Of a stretch of DNA of 64,000 bases, positions 18,929 through 26,885 are shown piece after piece. The notes under the pieces were generated by a model that saw nothing but the letters and a program-made list of their open reading frames with translations, was not told the DNA's origin and searched no databases. The position numbers and the translations under genes were made by a program. Source of the stretch: Pseudomonadota bacterium (GTDB lineage: Bacteria; Pseudomonadota; Gammaproteobacteria; Steroidobacterales; Steroidobacteraceae); the NCBI GenBank assembly GCA_021816775.1, contig JAKAXA010000011.1, forward strand, positions 1 through 64,000, read 5' to 3'. Every line of letters begins with the position of its first letter. Within the stretch, counting starts at the first letter, position 1.

Positions 18929-19929
18929 TTGCTGTTGGCGGAAAGCGGTTGGGCGGGGGCTTTGCTGCGGCGGATGGGCTCGTCGATCTTCACGGCCTGA
19001 TGGCCGCGCGAGGTGCCGAGGGTCCCGCGAAAGACCGGCACGTCCTCGGCGCTCATGGTGACTTTGCCGGTGAAGTCGCAGGGCAGGACGTCGCCCGGCT
19101 TGAGGTTGAGCAGCTCGCCGAGCGACAGCGAGGTGTGCCCGACCAGGGTGGTGATGTCGAGCTCGGCATCCTCCATTTCCTCGCGCAGCGACTGCATCCA
19201 CCGCCCGTCCTTCTCCATCCGGTCGCTCGCGACGCCCGCGTCGAGCACTTCACGCAGCGGCTCGATCATCGCGTAGGGCATGGTGACGTAGAGGTTGCCA
19301 CCGCTGCCGTCGAGGTCGATGTGAAACGAGGTCACTACGACGATTTCCGACGGCGAGACGATGTTGGCGAAATGCGGATTGATCTCCGACTGCAGGTATT
19401 CGAGCTGCAGATCCGCCACGTGCGACCAGGCCTCGTGCAGGTCGGTGAAGACGCTGCGCAGCACCAGATGGATGATGCGCTGTTCGGTGGCGGTGAACTC
19501 GCGCCCTTCGATCTTGGCGTGCCGGCCGTTGCCGCCGAAGAAATTGTCGACCACGGCGAACACCAGCTTCGGATCGAGCACGATGAGCGCCGTGCCGCGC
19601 AACGGGTTGAAGCGCACCAGATTCAGACTGCTCGGCACCTGCAGGCTGTGCACGAACTCGCTGAACTTCTTGATCTGCACGGCGCCGACAGCCACTTCCG
19701 GCGCGCGGCGCAGCAGGTTGTACAGGCTCACCCGGCTGAGGCGGGCGAAGCGCTCGTTGATCATCTCGAGCGTGGGCATGCGCCCGCGCACGATGCGCAC
19801 CTGATTGGCGAAGTCGTAGGTGCGGGCCTCGCCGGGCGCCGGAGCCGGCTCGGTGCTCACCGCGCCGGTGTCGACACCGTGCAGCAGCGCGTCGATTTCT
19901 GCCTGATCGAGTATCTTCTCGTTGCTCAT
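18925..19929 (-). CDS. fliM: Flagellar switch protein FliM
   Basis: A 334-residue FliM. The N-terminal CheY-binding segment is visible as ILDQAEIDALLHG, followed by the middle CheC-like domain (YDFANQVRIVRGRMPTLEMI) and the C-terminal SpoA domain (LVGHTSLSLGELLNLKPGDV). It links the motor to chemotaxis. The gene starts 22 bases after fliL ends. Confidence 0.97.
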   Translation of the reverse strand: MSNEKILDQAEIDALLHGVDTGAVSTEPAPAPGEARTYDFANQVRIVRGRMPTLEMINERFARLSRVSLYNLLRRAPEVAVGAVQIKKFSEFVHSLQVPSSLNLVRFNPLRGTALIVLDPKLVFAVVDNFFGGNGRHAKIEGREFTATEQRIIHLVLRSVFTDLHEAWSHVADLQLEYLQSEINPHFANIVSPSEIVVVTSFHIDLDGSGGNLYVTMPYAMIEPLREVLDAGVASDRMEKDGRWMQSLREEMEDAELDITTLVGHTSLSLGELLNLKPGDVLPCDFTGKVTMSAEDVPVFRGTLGTSRGHQAVKIDEPIRRSKAPAQPLSANSK

Positions 19930-19951
19930 GGGGTTGTGGCCGGCGGGACGG

Positions 19952-20464
19952 CTACTGCATCACGAAGCTGGTGAAATAGATGGCGGCGACCCGATTGGGA
20001 TGTCCGCCGGCATGGGCGACCACCTTGCGGATCGCCTCGAGCACGGCGGCGCGCAGCTGCTGCTTGCCGGCCTCGCTGGCAAGGGTCGCGGCCTGCTGGT
20101 TGCCAAGCAGCAGCAGCAGGTTGTTGCGTACGATCGGGTCGTTCTGATCGATCAGCTTCAGCGTCTTCGGGTCGCGCGACATCACCTGCATGGTCACCTG
20201 CAGGTAACGCACCTGCTGGCCGGCTTGGAAATTCACGACGAACGGCTTCAGCGCGAGGAAATGCGGCGGACCGGAGGGGCGCTTGGCGAGCTTGCCGTGC
20301 GCTGCGGCGGTGGCGTTGCCGTGCATCAGCACAAAGCCTCCTGCGGCGGCGGCGCCGACCACCACGACGGCGAGCGCGATGGTCAGCCACAAGGGCATGG
20401 CGCGCTTCTTCTTTGCGGGGGCTGCGGCGGCATCCGCTGCTGCGGCTTCGGGTGCGGTGGTCAT
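19952..20464 (-). CDS. fliL: Flagellar basal-body protein FliL
   Basis: A 170-residue single-pass membrane protein: Ala-rich cytoplasmic tail, the basic patch KKKRA, one membrane helix (about residues 27-48), then a periplasmic domain with KPFVVNFQAGQQVRYLQVT and the helical C-terminus typical of FliL. It supports stator function. It is the first gene of the long minus-strand operon and lies about 35 bases from the predicted sigma-54 start point. Confidence 0.94.
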   Translation of the reverse strand: MTTAPEAAAADAAAAPAKKKRAMPLWLTIALAVVVVGAAAAGGFVLMHGNATAAAHGKLAKRPSGPPHFLALKPFVVNFQAGQQVRYLQVTMQVMSRDPKTLKLIDQNDPIVRNNLLLLLGNQQAATLASEAGKQQLRAAVLEAIRKVVAHAGGHPNRVAAIYFTSFVMQ

Positions 20465-20510
20465 TGTTCGTGCGACTCCGGTGCGTCAAAGGCTGTGCGC
20501 ACGGGCGGGT

Positions 20511-20525
20511 GCAATGCTTGTGCCA
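20511..20525 (-). promoter_or_regulatory. Sigma-54 promoter of the fliL operon
   Basis: The minus strand reads TGGCAC, then AAGCA, then TTGC, a full match to the RpoN -24/-12 consensus TGGCAC-N5-TTGC. Transcription would start near 20499, leaving a leader of about 35 bases before fliL. It needs a sigma-54 activator; one is encoded divergently next door. Confidence 0.85.
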
Positions 20526-20526
20526 C

Positions 20527-20542
20527 GCGCCTCAAGAGGCGC
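20527..20542. repeat. 7-bp inverted repeat abutting the fliL -24 element
   Basis: GCGCCTC, two bases, GAGGCGC: a perfect palindrome that begins one base upstream of the -24 box of the fliL promoter. A bound protein here would interfere with or support RpoN polymerase. The factor is unknown. Confidence 0.55.
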
Positions 20543-20821
20543 TTAACCATCTGACTCGAAAGGAATTCCGCCGGATCGCGGACTGTGAGAGACGTCACAC
20601 GCCAGGTGCGGCGTCGAACTTCCGGCGCCGCGGCTTCGCACGCGTGCCGGGCGGCGATGGTCACCGGTGTGCCTGTCGCCAAAAGTAAACAACTTGGAGG
20701 CGGGTCACAGAAACCGGCTGGGCGGATGGGCACAGTACGCACCCGACGGGCAAGGCGAACACGGCTTCATGAGTGTCAGCTACCCGCAAGAATAAACATC
20801 CAAGAAGCGGGGAGCATGATG

Positions 20822-21997
20822 ATGGCAAGCGAATGTGTCGCGGACGTCGCCTATGAGCAGGATGATCGCGCTGTGGGCGTCTCGGGCGCGATGCAAGCGT
20901 CCGGCGGCGATGGCGCGCGCCTGCCGAGTGGTACGTCGCCCGCCATCCGCGCAGTCATCGGATTGATCCGCCAGGTCGCGCCGTTCGATTCGACCGTTCT
21001 CGTTCTCGGGGAGTCCGGCACCGGCAAGGAAGTCGCCGCACGCGCCATCCATGATTTGAGTCCGCGCCGCAATCGTCCCTTCGTGGCGGTCAATTGCGGG
21101 GCGATTCCGGCGGATCTGCTCGAATCGGAGCTGTTCGGGCACGAGAAGGGCGCGTTCACCGGCGCGATCGCCGCCCGCAAAGGCCGCTTCGAGATCGCCG
21201 ACGGCGGCACGCTGTTTCTCGATGAGATCGGGGACATGAGTCCGCCGATGCAGGTGAAGCTGCTGCGGGTTCTGCAGGAGCGCGTGTTCGAGCGAGTGGG
21301 CAATCACACGCCCATCCGCTGCAACGTGCGCATCATCGCGGCCACGCACCGCAATCTCGAGGCCGCGATCGCGCAGGGCACGTTCCGCGAGGATCTGTTC
21401 CACCGACTGAACGTCTTTCCGATCGAGATGCCTGCGCTTCGCGAGCGGCGCGAGGATCTGCCGGCTCTTGTGAGCGAGTTCACCACACGCAATGCGGCCG
21501 AAGGCCGCGGCACCGTGCGCTTCTCCGCCCGCGCGCTCGCGGCGCTCGGCGCCTATCCCTGGAGCGGAAACGTCCGCGAGCTGTCCAATCTGGTCGAACG
21601 GATGTCGATCGTGCGCGCCGCGCAGACGGTCGAGATCGCCGATCTGCCGCGGAAATACCAGCCGCCGCCGGACTGGGTGTGCGAATCCCCGATGCCTGAG
21701 GCGCCATCCGACCGCCCCTCGCCGATCGCCGAGCCGCCGCTCAGCGACGCCGATGCGCTCGCAATGCTGGAATCCGGGGTCAGCTTGTCCGACGCTCCAG
21801 ATGCGTGCGCTCTGCCCGAGCAAGGCATTGACCTGCGCGAGCATCTGCTGTTGATTGAGCGCGCGCTGGTGCGGCAGGCGTTGAGCCGCGCCAACGGCAC
21901 CGTGGCTCAGGCGGCCCGTCTGCTCAACCTGCGGCGCACGACTCTGGTCGAGCGACTGCGCAAGCTCGGATTCAGCGCGAGCGCGACGGAAGTTTGA
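20822..21997 (+). CDS. FleQ-like sigma-54-dependent activator lacking the N-terminal domain
   Basis: A protein of about 391 residues with a sigma-54 AAA+ domain and a C-terminal Fis-type helix-turn-helix. It has Walker A GESGTGKE (residues 63-70), the RpoN-contact loop GAFTGA (110-115), Walker B LFLDEIGD and the arginine region [12 protein letters not shown]. The C-terminus ([20 protein letters not shown]) closely resembles Pseudomonas FleQ, the flagellar master activator. The roughly 35 residues before the AAA+ domain are too few for the FleQ receiver-like domain. Of three consecutive in-frame ATGs (20816, 20819, 20822) the last has GGGGAG 7 bases upstream. It probably activates the sigma-54 promoters on both sides. 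A plain NtrC-family regulator is the alternative. Confidence 0.85.
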   Translation: MASECVADVAYEQDDRAVGVSGAMQASGGDGARLPSGTSPAIRAVIGLIRQVAPFDSTVLVLGESGTGKEVAARAIHDLSPRRNRPFVAVNCGAIPADLLESELFGHEKGAFTGAIAARKGRFEIADGGTLFLDEIGDMSPPMQVKLLRVLQERVFERVGNHTPIRCNVRIIAATHRNLEAAIAQGTFREDLFHRLNVFPIEMPALRERREDLPALVSEFTTRNAAEGRGTVRFSARALAALGAYPWSGNVRELSNLVERMSIVRAAQTVEIADLPRKYQPPPDWVCESPMPEAPSDRPSPIAEPPLSDADALAMLESGVSLSDAPDACALPEQGIDLREHLLLIERALVRQALSRANGTVAQAARLLNLRRTTLVERLRKLGFSASATEV

Positions 21998-22024
21998 CGC
22001 CGCCCGCGCGGCCTATTGCCGCGC

Positions 22025-22042
22025 ACGTGACACGGGTCACGT
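22025..22042. repeat. Palindrome upstream of a sigma-54 promoter, possible activator site
   Basis: ACGTGAC, four bases, GTCACGT: a perfect 7-bp inverted repeat centred about 30 bases before the -24 box at 22063. GGTCAC is shared with the fliL control region. This is the position expected for an enhancer or repressor site, but the binding protein is inferred only. Confidence 0.5.
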
Positions 22043-22062
22043 TTCAGGAGCCGATTGACGCC

Positions 22063-22077
22063 AGGCACGGCAATTGC
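22063..22077 (+). promoter_or_regulatory. Sigma-54 promoter of the second activator and fliE operon
   Basis: AGGCAC, then GGCAA, then TTGC: one mismatch from the RpoN consensus with exact spacing. Transcription would start near 22089, 27 bases before the ATG at 22116. This rules out the upstream in-frame TTG at 22074, which lies in the -12 box. Confidence 0.8.
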
Positions 22078-22115
22078 ATTCCCCCATCCCAGCGTCCCTG
22101 TGTTTGGGGGAATCG

Positions 22116-23135
22116 ATGTCCGAAGATCACGCGCCACAATCCACCGCCGGCAACGCCATTCACGGCGCGCCTGAGCCAGTCGCCTGCGCGGCGAGCTCGC
22201 AGCGGCTCCTAGAGCTCGCGCGCCGCGTCGCCGCCAGCGACTGCACGGTGCTGATCTGGGGCGAGTCGGGCACCGGCAAGGAGGTTCTCGCCCGCTATAT
22301 TCATCGCCGCTCGCTGCGCGCCAAGGGGCCGTTCATCGGCGTCAATTGCGCGGCCATCCCGGAGAACATGCTCGAGGCGATGCTGTTCGGCTACGAGCGT
22401 GGCAGCTTCACGGGCGCCCATGCGGCGCATCCGGGCAAGTTCGAGCAGGCGCAGGGTGGCACGCTGCTGCTCGATGAGGTGACCGAGATGCCCCTGGGCC
22501 TGCAGGCGAAGCTGCTGCGCGTGCTGCAGGAGCGCGAAGTCGAGCGGCTCGGCGGCCGCGAGACCATCAGCCTCGATGTGAGGGTCATCGCGACCACCAA
22601 CCGGCGGCTGCGCGAGGAGGTCGCCGCAGGGCGCTTGCGCGAGGATCTGTACTACCGGCTTAACGTATTTCCGCTCACGATCGCGCCATTGCGCCTGCGG
22701 CGCGACGACGTCCTGCCGCTCGCCATGCAACTGCTGACCGCGCATTGCCGCCCCGGACAGCCGATTCCGGCGCTCAGCGCCGAAGCGGCGCACCGGTTGC
22801 TCACCTATACCTGGCCGGGCAACGTGCGCGAGCTCGACAATCTGCTGCAGCGGGCGCTCATTCTGCTCAACGGCCCGGTGATCGGCGCCGGGCATATCCA
22901 ATTCGAGCTGGCGAACGAGGCGCCGGTCGGCATGAGCGCACCGCCGCCGGAGAGCGCGCCGAGTTCGCTGGTCGGCTCGCTCATTCAGGCCGAACGTGAA
23001 CTGATCCTCGATGCGCTCAAGAGCGGACAGGGCAACAGACGCGAAGCGGCCGAGCGGCTCGGCATCAGCCCGCGCACGCTGCGCTACAAGCTGGCGCGCC
23101 TGCGCGAGGCGGGCGTCGAAGTTCCGGCGGCTTGA
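22116..23135 (+). CDS. Receiver-less sigma-54-dependent activator upstream of fliE
   Basis: A 339-residue protein with a sigma-54 AAA+ domain and a Fis-type helix-turn-helix: Walker A GESGTGKE (49-56), Walker B LLLDEVTEM, and HTH EAAERLGISPRTLRYKLARL at the end. The RpoN-contact loop reads GSFTGA (96-101) rather than GAFTGA. There is no receiver domain, so it is not a direct FlrC/FleR equivalent, but its position just before fliE and its own sigma-54 promoter suggest a second tier of flagellar regulation. GGGGG lies 5 bases before the ATG. It ends 10 bases before fliE. Confidence 0.85.
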   Translation: MSEDHAPQSTAGNAIHGAPEPVACAASSQRLLELARRVAASDCTVLIWGESGTGKEVLARYIHRRSLRAKGPFIGVNCAAIPENMLEAMLFGYERGSFTGAHAAHPGKFEQAQGGTLLLDEVTEMPLGLQAKLLRVLQEREVERLGGRETISLDVRVIATTNRRLREEVAAGRLREDLYYRLNVFPLTIAPLRLRRDDVLPLAMQLLTAHCRPGQPIPALSAEAAHRLLTYTWPGNVRELDNLLQRALILLNGPVIGAGHIQFELANEAPVGMSAPPPESAPSSLVGSLIQAERELILDALKSGQGNRREAAERLGISPRTLRYKLARLREAGVEVPAA

Positions 23136-23145
23136 GGAGACCCCC

Positions 23146-23499
23146 ATGAGCCAAATGGCCATCGATCAGGTGCTGGCGCAGATCCGCGCCATGTCCGGGC
23201 AGGTGCGTCTCGATGCGCCGCGCCCCATGCCGCTGGCGGGCCCCGGTCAGCCAAGCGCCTCGGGCGCGAGCGGGCCGAGCGAGTTCGCCTCGATCCTCAA
23301 GCAGGGGATCGACGCGGTGAATCAGAGCGAGCAGCGCGCCAACGAGCTCGCCGGTGCATTTTCGCGCGGCGTGCCCGGGGTGTCACTGCCGCAGGTGGTG
23401 CTGCAGATGGAAAAGGCAAGTATGTCCTTTCGGGCGCTGACCCAAGTGCGCAACCGTCTGATCAGCGCCTATCAAGACATCATGAACATGCAGATGTAG
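23146..23499 (+). CDS. fliE: Flagellar hook-basal body protein FliE
   Basis: A 117-residue FliE, the adaptor between MS ring and rod. The C-terminal helical part shows VVLQMEKASMSFRALTQVRN and ends YQDIMNMQM, the family signature. GAGGAG lies 7 bases before the ATG at 23146. The longer frame starting at 23011 is inside the activator gene. Confidence 0.95.
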   Translation: MSQMAIDQVLAQIRAMSGQVRLDAPRPMPLAGPGQPSASGASGPSEFASILKQGIDAVNQSEQRANELAGAFSRGVPGVSLPQVVLQMEKASMSFRALTQVRNRLISAYQDIMNMQM

Positions 23500-23508
23500 T
23501 GAGTCGAC

Positions 23509-25230
23509 ATGGCTGCCGAATCCACTGCCTTGCCCGTCGCGCCGGCTTTGCCGGCGAGCCTCCGTCCCCTGCTGCTGCTGATCGGCATCGCGGCCGCTGT
23601 GGCCGCGGGTGTCTGGATCGTGTTGTGGTCGCGGGGCCCGACCTACAGTCTCCTCTACGCCAACCTCTCGCCGCAGCAGCAGGCCCAGGTCGTGCAGGCG
23701 CTGCAGGGCGCGCAGATCCCCTTCCAGCTCGACCCCGCCACAAACGGCGTGGAGGTGCCCGCCGAGCAGCTCGATGCGGCGCGCCTGAAGCTCGCCGGGC
23801 AGGGCGTCACGCAGGGCGACAGCTTCGCCTCGCTCGATAAGGGCTCGGGGTTCGGTGTCAGCCAGTTCATCGAGAATGTGCGCTATCAGCACGCGCTCGA
23901 GTCCGAGCTCGCCCACACCATCGCCAGCATGCAGCAGGTGTCGGCCGCGCGCGTCAATCTCGCGGTTCCGCGGCAATCGGTTTTCGTCAGCGATCAGACC
24001 GCCGCCAGCGCCTCCGTTTTCGTCGAGCTGCGCGCCGGCAGCGCGCTCGGTCCGGAGCAGGTGCAGGCCATCGTGAATCTGGTCGCCTCCAGCGTGCCGG
24101 ATCTCTCGCCCACGCATGTGACCGTGGTCGACCAGAACGGCCAGCTGCTGTCAGGACTGCAAGGCAACAGTCCCTACGCCGAGGACGAGCACAACTACGA
24201 CATGGTGCATCGCATCGAGAGCGATGACTCGCGACGCATCGTCGCGCTGCTGACGCCGCTGGTCGGTCCCGGCCTGGTGCGTGCCGACGTGGTCGCAGAG
24301 CTCAACCTCGGCACGAGCGAGCAGGCGCAGGAACTGTACAAGCCCAACAGCGAGATCGTGCGCAGCGAGCAGATCTCCGAGCAGCAGAGCGGCGCCGGCG
24401 GACCCGGCGGTGTGCCCGGGTCGCTCTCGAACGAACCGCCGGCGCCGGGCGTGCTCGCGCCGCCGGCGCGGAGCAAGCCGGCGGCGAAAGGTGCAAACAA
24501 CGGCAATGCGGCCGGCGCACAGACCACTGCCAGTGCGAAGAGTGCCGGGCGCGCGACGCCGAGCGCGCAGAGCGCGGTGAAGGGCGCCGTCGAGCCGGTC
24601 GGCGCCGTCGCCGGTGGCGGTCACGTCCTGTCGAGCGACATCACGCGCAACTACGAGATCGACCGCACCCTGGCTTACTCCCGTCATCCGCCCGGGCAGA
24701 TCCGCCGCCTCACGGTCGCGGTGCTGGTCGGGTATCGCTCGGTCAAGGGCGCCAACGGCATGGTGAAGCAGGTGCCGCTGTCGGCTCAGGAGCTGGCGCG
24801 GGTGACACAGCTGGTCAAGAACGCGGTCGGCTACAACGCCGCGCGCGGCGACAGTGTCAGCGTGGTCAACGAACCGCTCGATCTGCCGCGCCCCGCGGGC
24901 GGACATTTCGAAGCCTCACCGCTGTGGCAACGGCCGATCGTCTGGAGCCTGCTGAAGCTCGGCGCGGGCCTCATCGGGGTGCTGGTGCTGGTCCTGGCCG
25001 TGCTGCGCCCGCTGGTGCGCTCGCTGCTGACGCCGATGGCCCGCCCGGCCGCCGCGCTCGCGCAGATCGGCGAGGAGGGCGCTGGAGGGCCCGGCCCGCA
25101 GGCTCAGAAGGCGGCGGTGGTGAAGGCGCTCTCGCACGAGCAGCAGCTCGCCAACGCACGGGCCATGGTCGGCCAGGATCCCAAGCGCGTCGCGCAGCTG
25201 GTGCGCGGCTGGGTGGGCAACGATGAATGA
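23509..25230 (+). CDS. fliF: Flagellar MS-ring protein FliF
   Basis: A 573-residue MS-ring protein with a membrane helix near residues 18-40, a periplasmic YscJ-like domain (YSLLYANLSPQQQAQVVQAL), a low-complexity Ala/Gly/Pro linker around residues 295-365, a second membrane helix near 480-502 and a cytoplasmic tail that binds FliG. The final residues overlap fliG by 8 bases. The length is normal. Confidence 0.96.
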   Translation: MAAESTALPVAPALPASLRPLLLLIGIAAAVAAGVWIVLWSRGPTYSLLYANLSPQQQAQVVQALQGAQIPFQLDPATNGVEVPAEQLDAARLKLAGQGVTQGDSFASLDKGSGFGVSQFIENVRYQHALESELAHTIASMQQVSAARVNLAVPRQSVFVSDQTAASASVFVELRAGSALGPEQVQAIVNLVASSVPDLSPTHVTVVDQNGQLLSGLQGNSPYAEDEHNYDMVHRIESDDSRRIVALLTPLVGPGLVRADVVAELNLGTSEQAQELYKPNSEIVRSEQISEQQSGAGGPGGVPGSLSNEPPAPGVLAPPARSKPAAKGANNGNAAGAQTTASAKSAGRATPSAQSAVKGAVEPVGAVAGGGHVLSSDITRNYEIDRTLAYSRHPPGQIRRLTVAVLVGYRSVKGANGMVKQVPLSAQELARVTQLVKNAVGYNAARGDSVSVVNEPLDLPRPAGGHFEASPLWQRPIVWSLLKLGAGLIGVLVLVLAVLRPLVRSLLTPMARPAAALAQIGEEGAGGPGPQAQKAAVVKALSHEQQLANARAMVGQDPKRVAQLVRGWVGNDE

Positions 25231-26236
25231 CCGTAACGCCAAGGAGTCTCGCAGCGGCACCGAGCGGGCCGCGATCCTGCTGCTGACGCTCGGCGAGGGC
25301 GAGGCGGCCCAGGTCCTGAAGCACATGGGCGCCAAGGAAGTGCAGCGCATCGGCGCGGCAATGGCGCGCCTCAGCAACGTTTCGCTCGATGAGGTGCAGG
25401 GCGTCATATCGGAGTTCACCGCGAACGTCGAGAGCCAGACCTCCGTCGGCGTCGGCGCCGATGAGTTTCTGCGCAAGGTGCTGGTCGATGCGCTCGGAGC
25501 CGACAAGGCCGAGAGCATCATCGATCGCATCAGCATCGGTCGCAGCACCAAAGGTCTCGAGGCGCTGAAGTGGATGGATCCTCGCGCCGTCGCGGAGCTG
25601 ATCCGTCTCGAACACCCGCAGACCATCGCCATCGTGCTCGCCTATCTCGATGCCGATCAGGCCGCCGAAGTGCTGATGCTGCTGCCCTCGACCGTGCGTT
25701 CGGAGGTCGTCGCGCGTATCGCGCTGCTCGATGGCGTGCAGCCGAGCGCGCTCAGTGAGCTCGACGACATCATCGAGAAACAGTTTGCCGGCAAAACGTC
25801 CGGCAAAACGTCCGTGCTCGGCGGCGCCAAGGCAGCCGCGAACATCATCAACTTCCTCGAGCCCAGCCAGGAATCGGCACTCATGGAGCAGGTCGCGAAG
25901 AGCGACGAGGCGCTCGCGGCACGGATCGAGGAGCTGGTCTTCGTCTTCGACAACCTGATCGACGTCGATGACCGCGGCATGCAGGAGCTGCTGCGCCAGG
26001 TGCCGAGTGAGCAGCTGCTGCTCGCCCTGAAGGGCACCGATGAGGCGCTGAAGGAGAAGATCTTCAAGAACATGTCGCAGCGCGCCGCCGAGATGCTCAA
26101 GGACGATCTGGAGGCCAAGGGTCCCGTGCGTCTATCGGAAGTCGAGGCCGCACAGAAGGAAATCCTCAAGCTCGCTCGCAAGCTCGCCGAAGCCGGAACG
26201 ATTGTTCTCGGCGGAAAAGGAGAGCAGTTTGTCTGA
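25223..26236 (+). CDS. fliG: Flagellar rotor-switch protein FliG
   Basis: A 337-residue FliG. N-terminal (FliF-binding), middle and C-terminal torque domains are all visible, e.g. RAAILLLTLGEGEAAQVLKH, EHPQTIAIVLAYLDADQAAE and the charged torque helix with RQVPSEQLLLALKGTDEALK. A 12-base tandem duplication in the linker before the helix GGAKAAANIINFLEP gives the sequence GKTSGKTS. It overlaps fliF and fliH. Confidence 0.97.
   Translation: MNDRNAKESRSGTERAAILLLTLGEGEAAQVLKHMGAKEVQRIGAAMARLSNVSLDEVQGVISEFTANVESQTSVGVGADEFLRKVLVDALGADKAESIIDRISIGRSTKGLEALKWMDPRAVAELIRLEHPQTIAIVLAYLDADQAAEVLMLLPSTVRSEVVARIALLDGVQPSALSELDDIIEKQFAGKTSGKTSVLGGAKAAANIINFLEPSQESALMEQVAKSDEALAARIEELVFVFDNLIDVDDRGMQELLRQVPSEQLLLALKGTDEALKEKIFKNMSQRAAEMLKDDLEAKGPVRLSEVEAAQKEILKLARKLAEAGTIVLGGKGEQFV
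25788..25811 (+). repeat. 12-bp tandem duplication inside fliG
   Basis: CCGGCAAAACGT occurs twice in direct succession, coding for GKTSGKTS in the linker between the FliG middle domains. The two copies are identical at the DNA level, so the duplication is probably recent. The reading frame is kept. Confidence 0.85.
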
Positions 26237-26885
26237 ACCGCGTCCCCGTTTGGGCGAGAGCGCGACGATCGAGCGCTGGCAGCTGCCCGAGGTCAGCGGG
26301 CCGGTCATCGGCCTCGCCGAGTCACGGCGCCGCCAGGATAACGAGTTGCATCACGCAGTGCAGCAAGCCGAGGCGCGCGGCTACCAGGCGGGCCTCGAGC
26401 GCGCTCAGGGCGAGAACCGCGCGCGCCTTGCGGCGCTCGAGGAGCGGATCCGGCGCATCGATGCGGTGATGGGGGCGCTCGCCCGCCCGCTCGAGCAGCT
26501 CGATGCCGATGTCGAGGGAGAGCTGGTGCAGCTCGCTCTGGCGGTCGGCAAGCAGCTGGCGCGGCGCGAGCTGCGCATTGAGCCGGCACAGATCATCGCC
26601 ATCGTGCGCGAGTCGCTTGCTCAGTTGCCGCTCGCGGCCCGCGAGGTGCGCGTCCACATGCATCCCGAGGACGCCGCGACGGTGCGCGAGCACCTGTCCA
26701 CGGGGGCCGGCGATCGGGTCTGGACGCTGGTCGAGGATCCGACGTTCAGCCGTGGCGGCTGTCTCGTGCAGGCCGAGTCGTCCCGCGTCGATGCCCGCCT
26801 CGAGAGCCGTATCGCCGCCATCGCCGCCAATGCATTTGGCGACCAACGCACGGCCGAGCGCGCCGACTCCGGGGAGACGGCATGA
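26229..26885 (+). CDS. fliH: Flagellar export regulator FliH
   Basis: A 218-residue FliH, which regulates the FliI ATPase. It has the Ala/Gln/Glu-rich helical N-terminal half ([20 protein letters not shown]) and a C-terminal domain resembling V-type ATPase subunit E ([17 protein letters not shown]). The TTG start at 26229 is chosen because AAGGAGAG lies 4 bases upstream and it overlaps the fliG stop closely; a TTG at 26202 is the alternative. The fliH stop overlaps fliI as ATGA. Confidence 0.9.
   Translation: MSEPRPRLGESATIERWQLPEVSGPVIGLAESRRRQDNELHHAVQQAEARGYQAGLERAQGENRARLAALEERIRRIDAVMGALARPLEQLDADVEGELVQLALAVGKQLARRELRIEPAQIIAIVRESLAQLPLAAREVRVHMHPEDAATVREHLSTGAGDRVWTLVEDPTFSRGGCLVQAESSRVDARLESRIAAIAANAFGDQRTAERADSGETA

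Larger units (their letters stand above)
20465..20821. other. Divergent flagellar control region
   Basis: About 357 bases without a supported gene, between fliL (leftward) and the FleQ-like gene (rightward). It holds the fliL sigma-54 promoter, a palindrome next to it, and three GTCAC pentamers (20594-20598, 20660-20664, 20704-20708), two of them inside GGTCAC. The rightward gene must also have its promoter here, but I found no convincing -35/-10 pair. A weak AT-rich stretch (aataaacat, near 20791) is one possibility. Confidence 0.6.
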
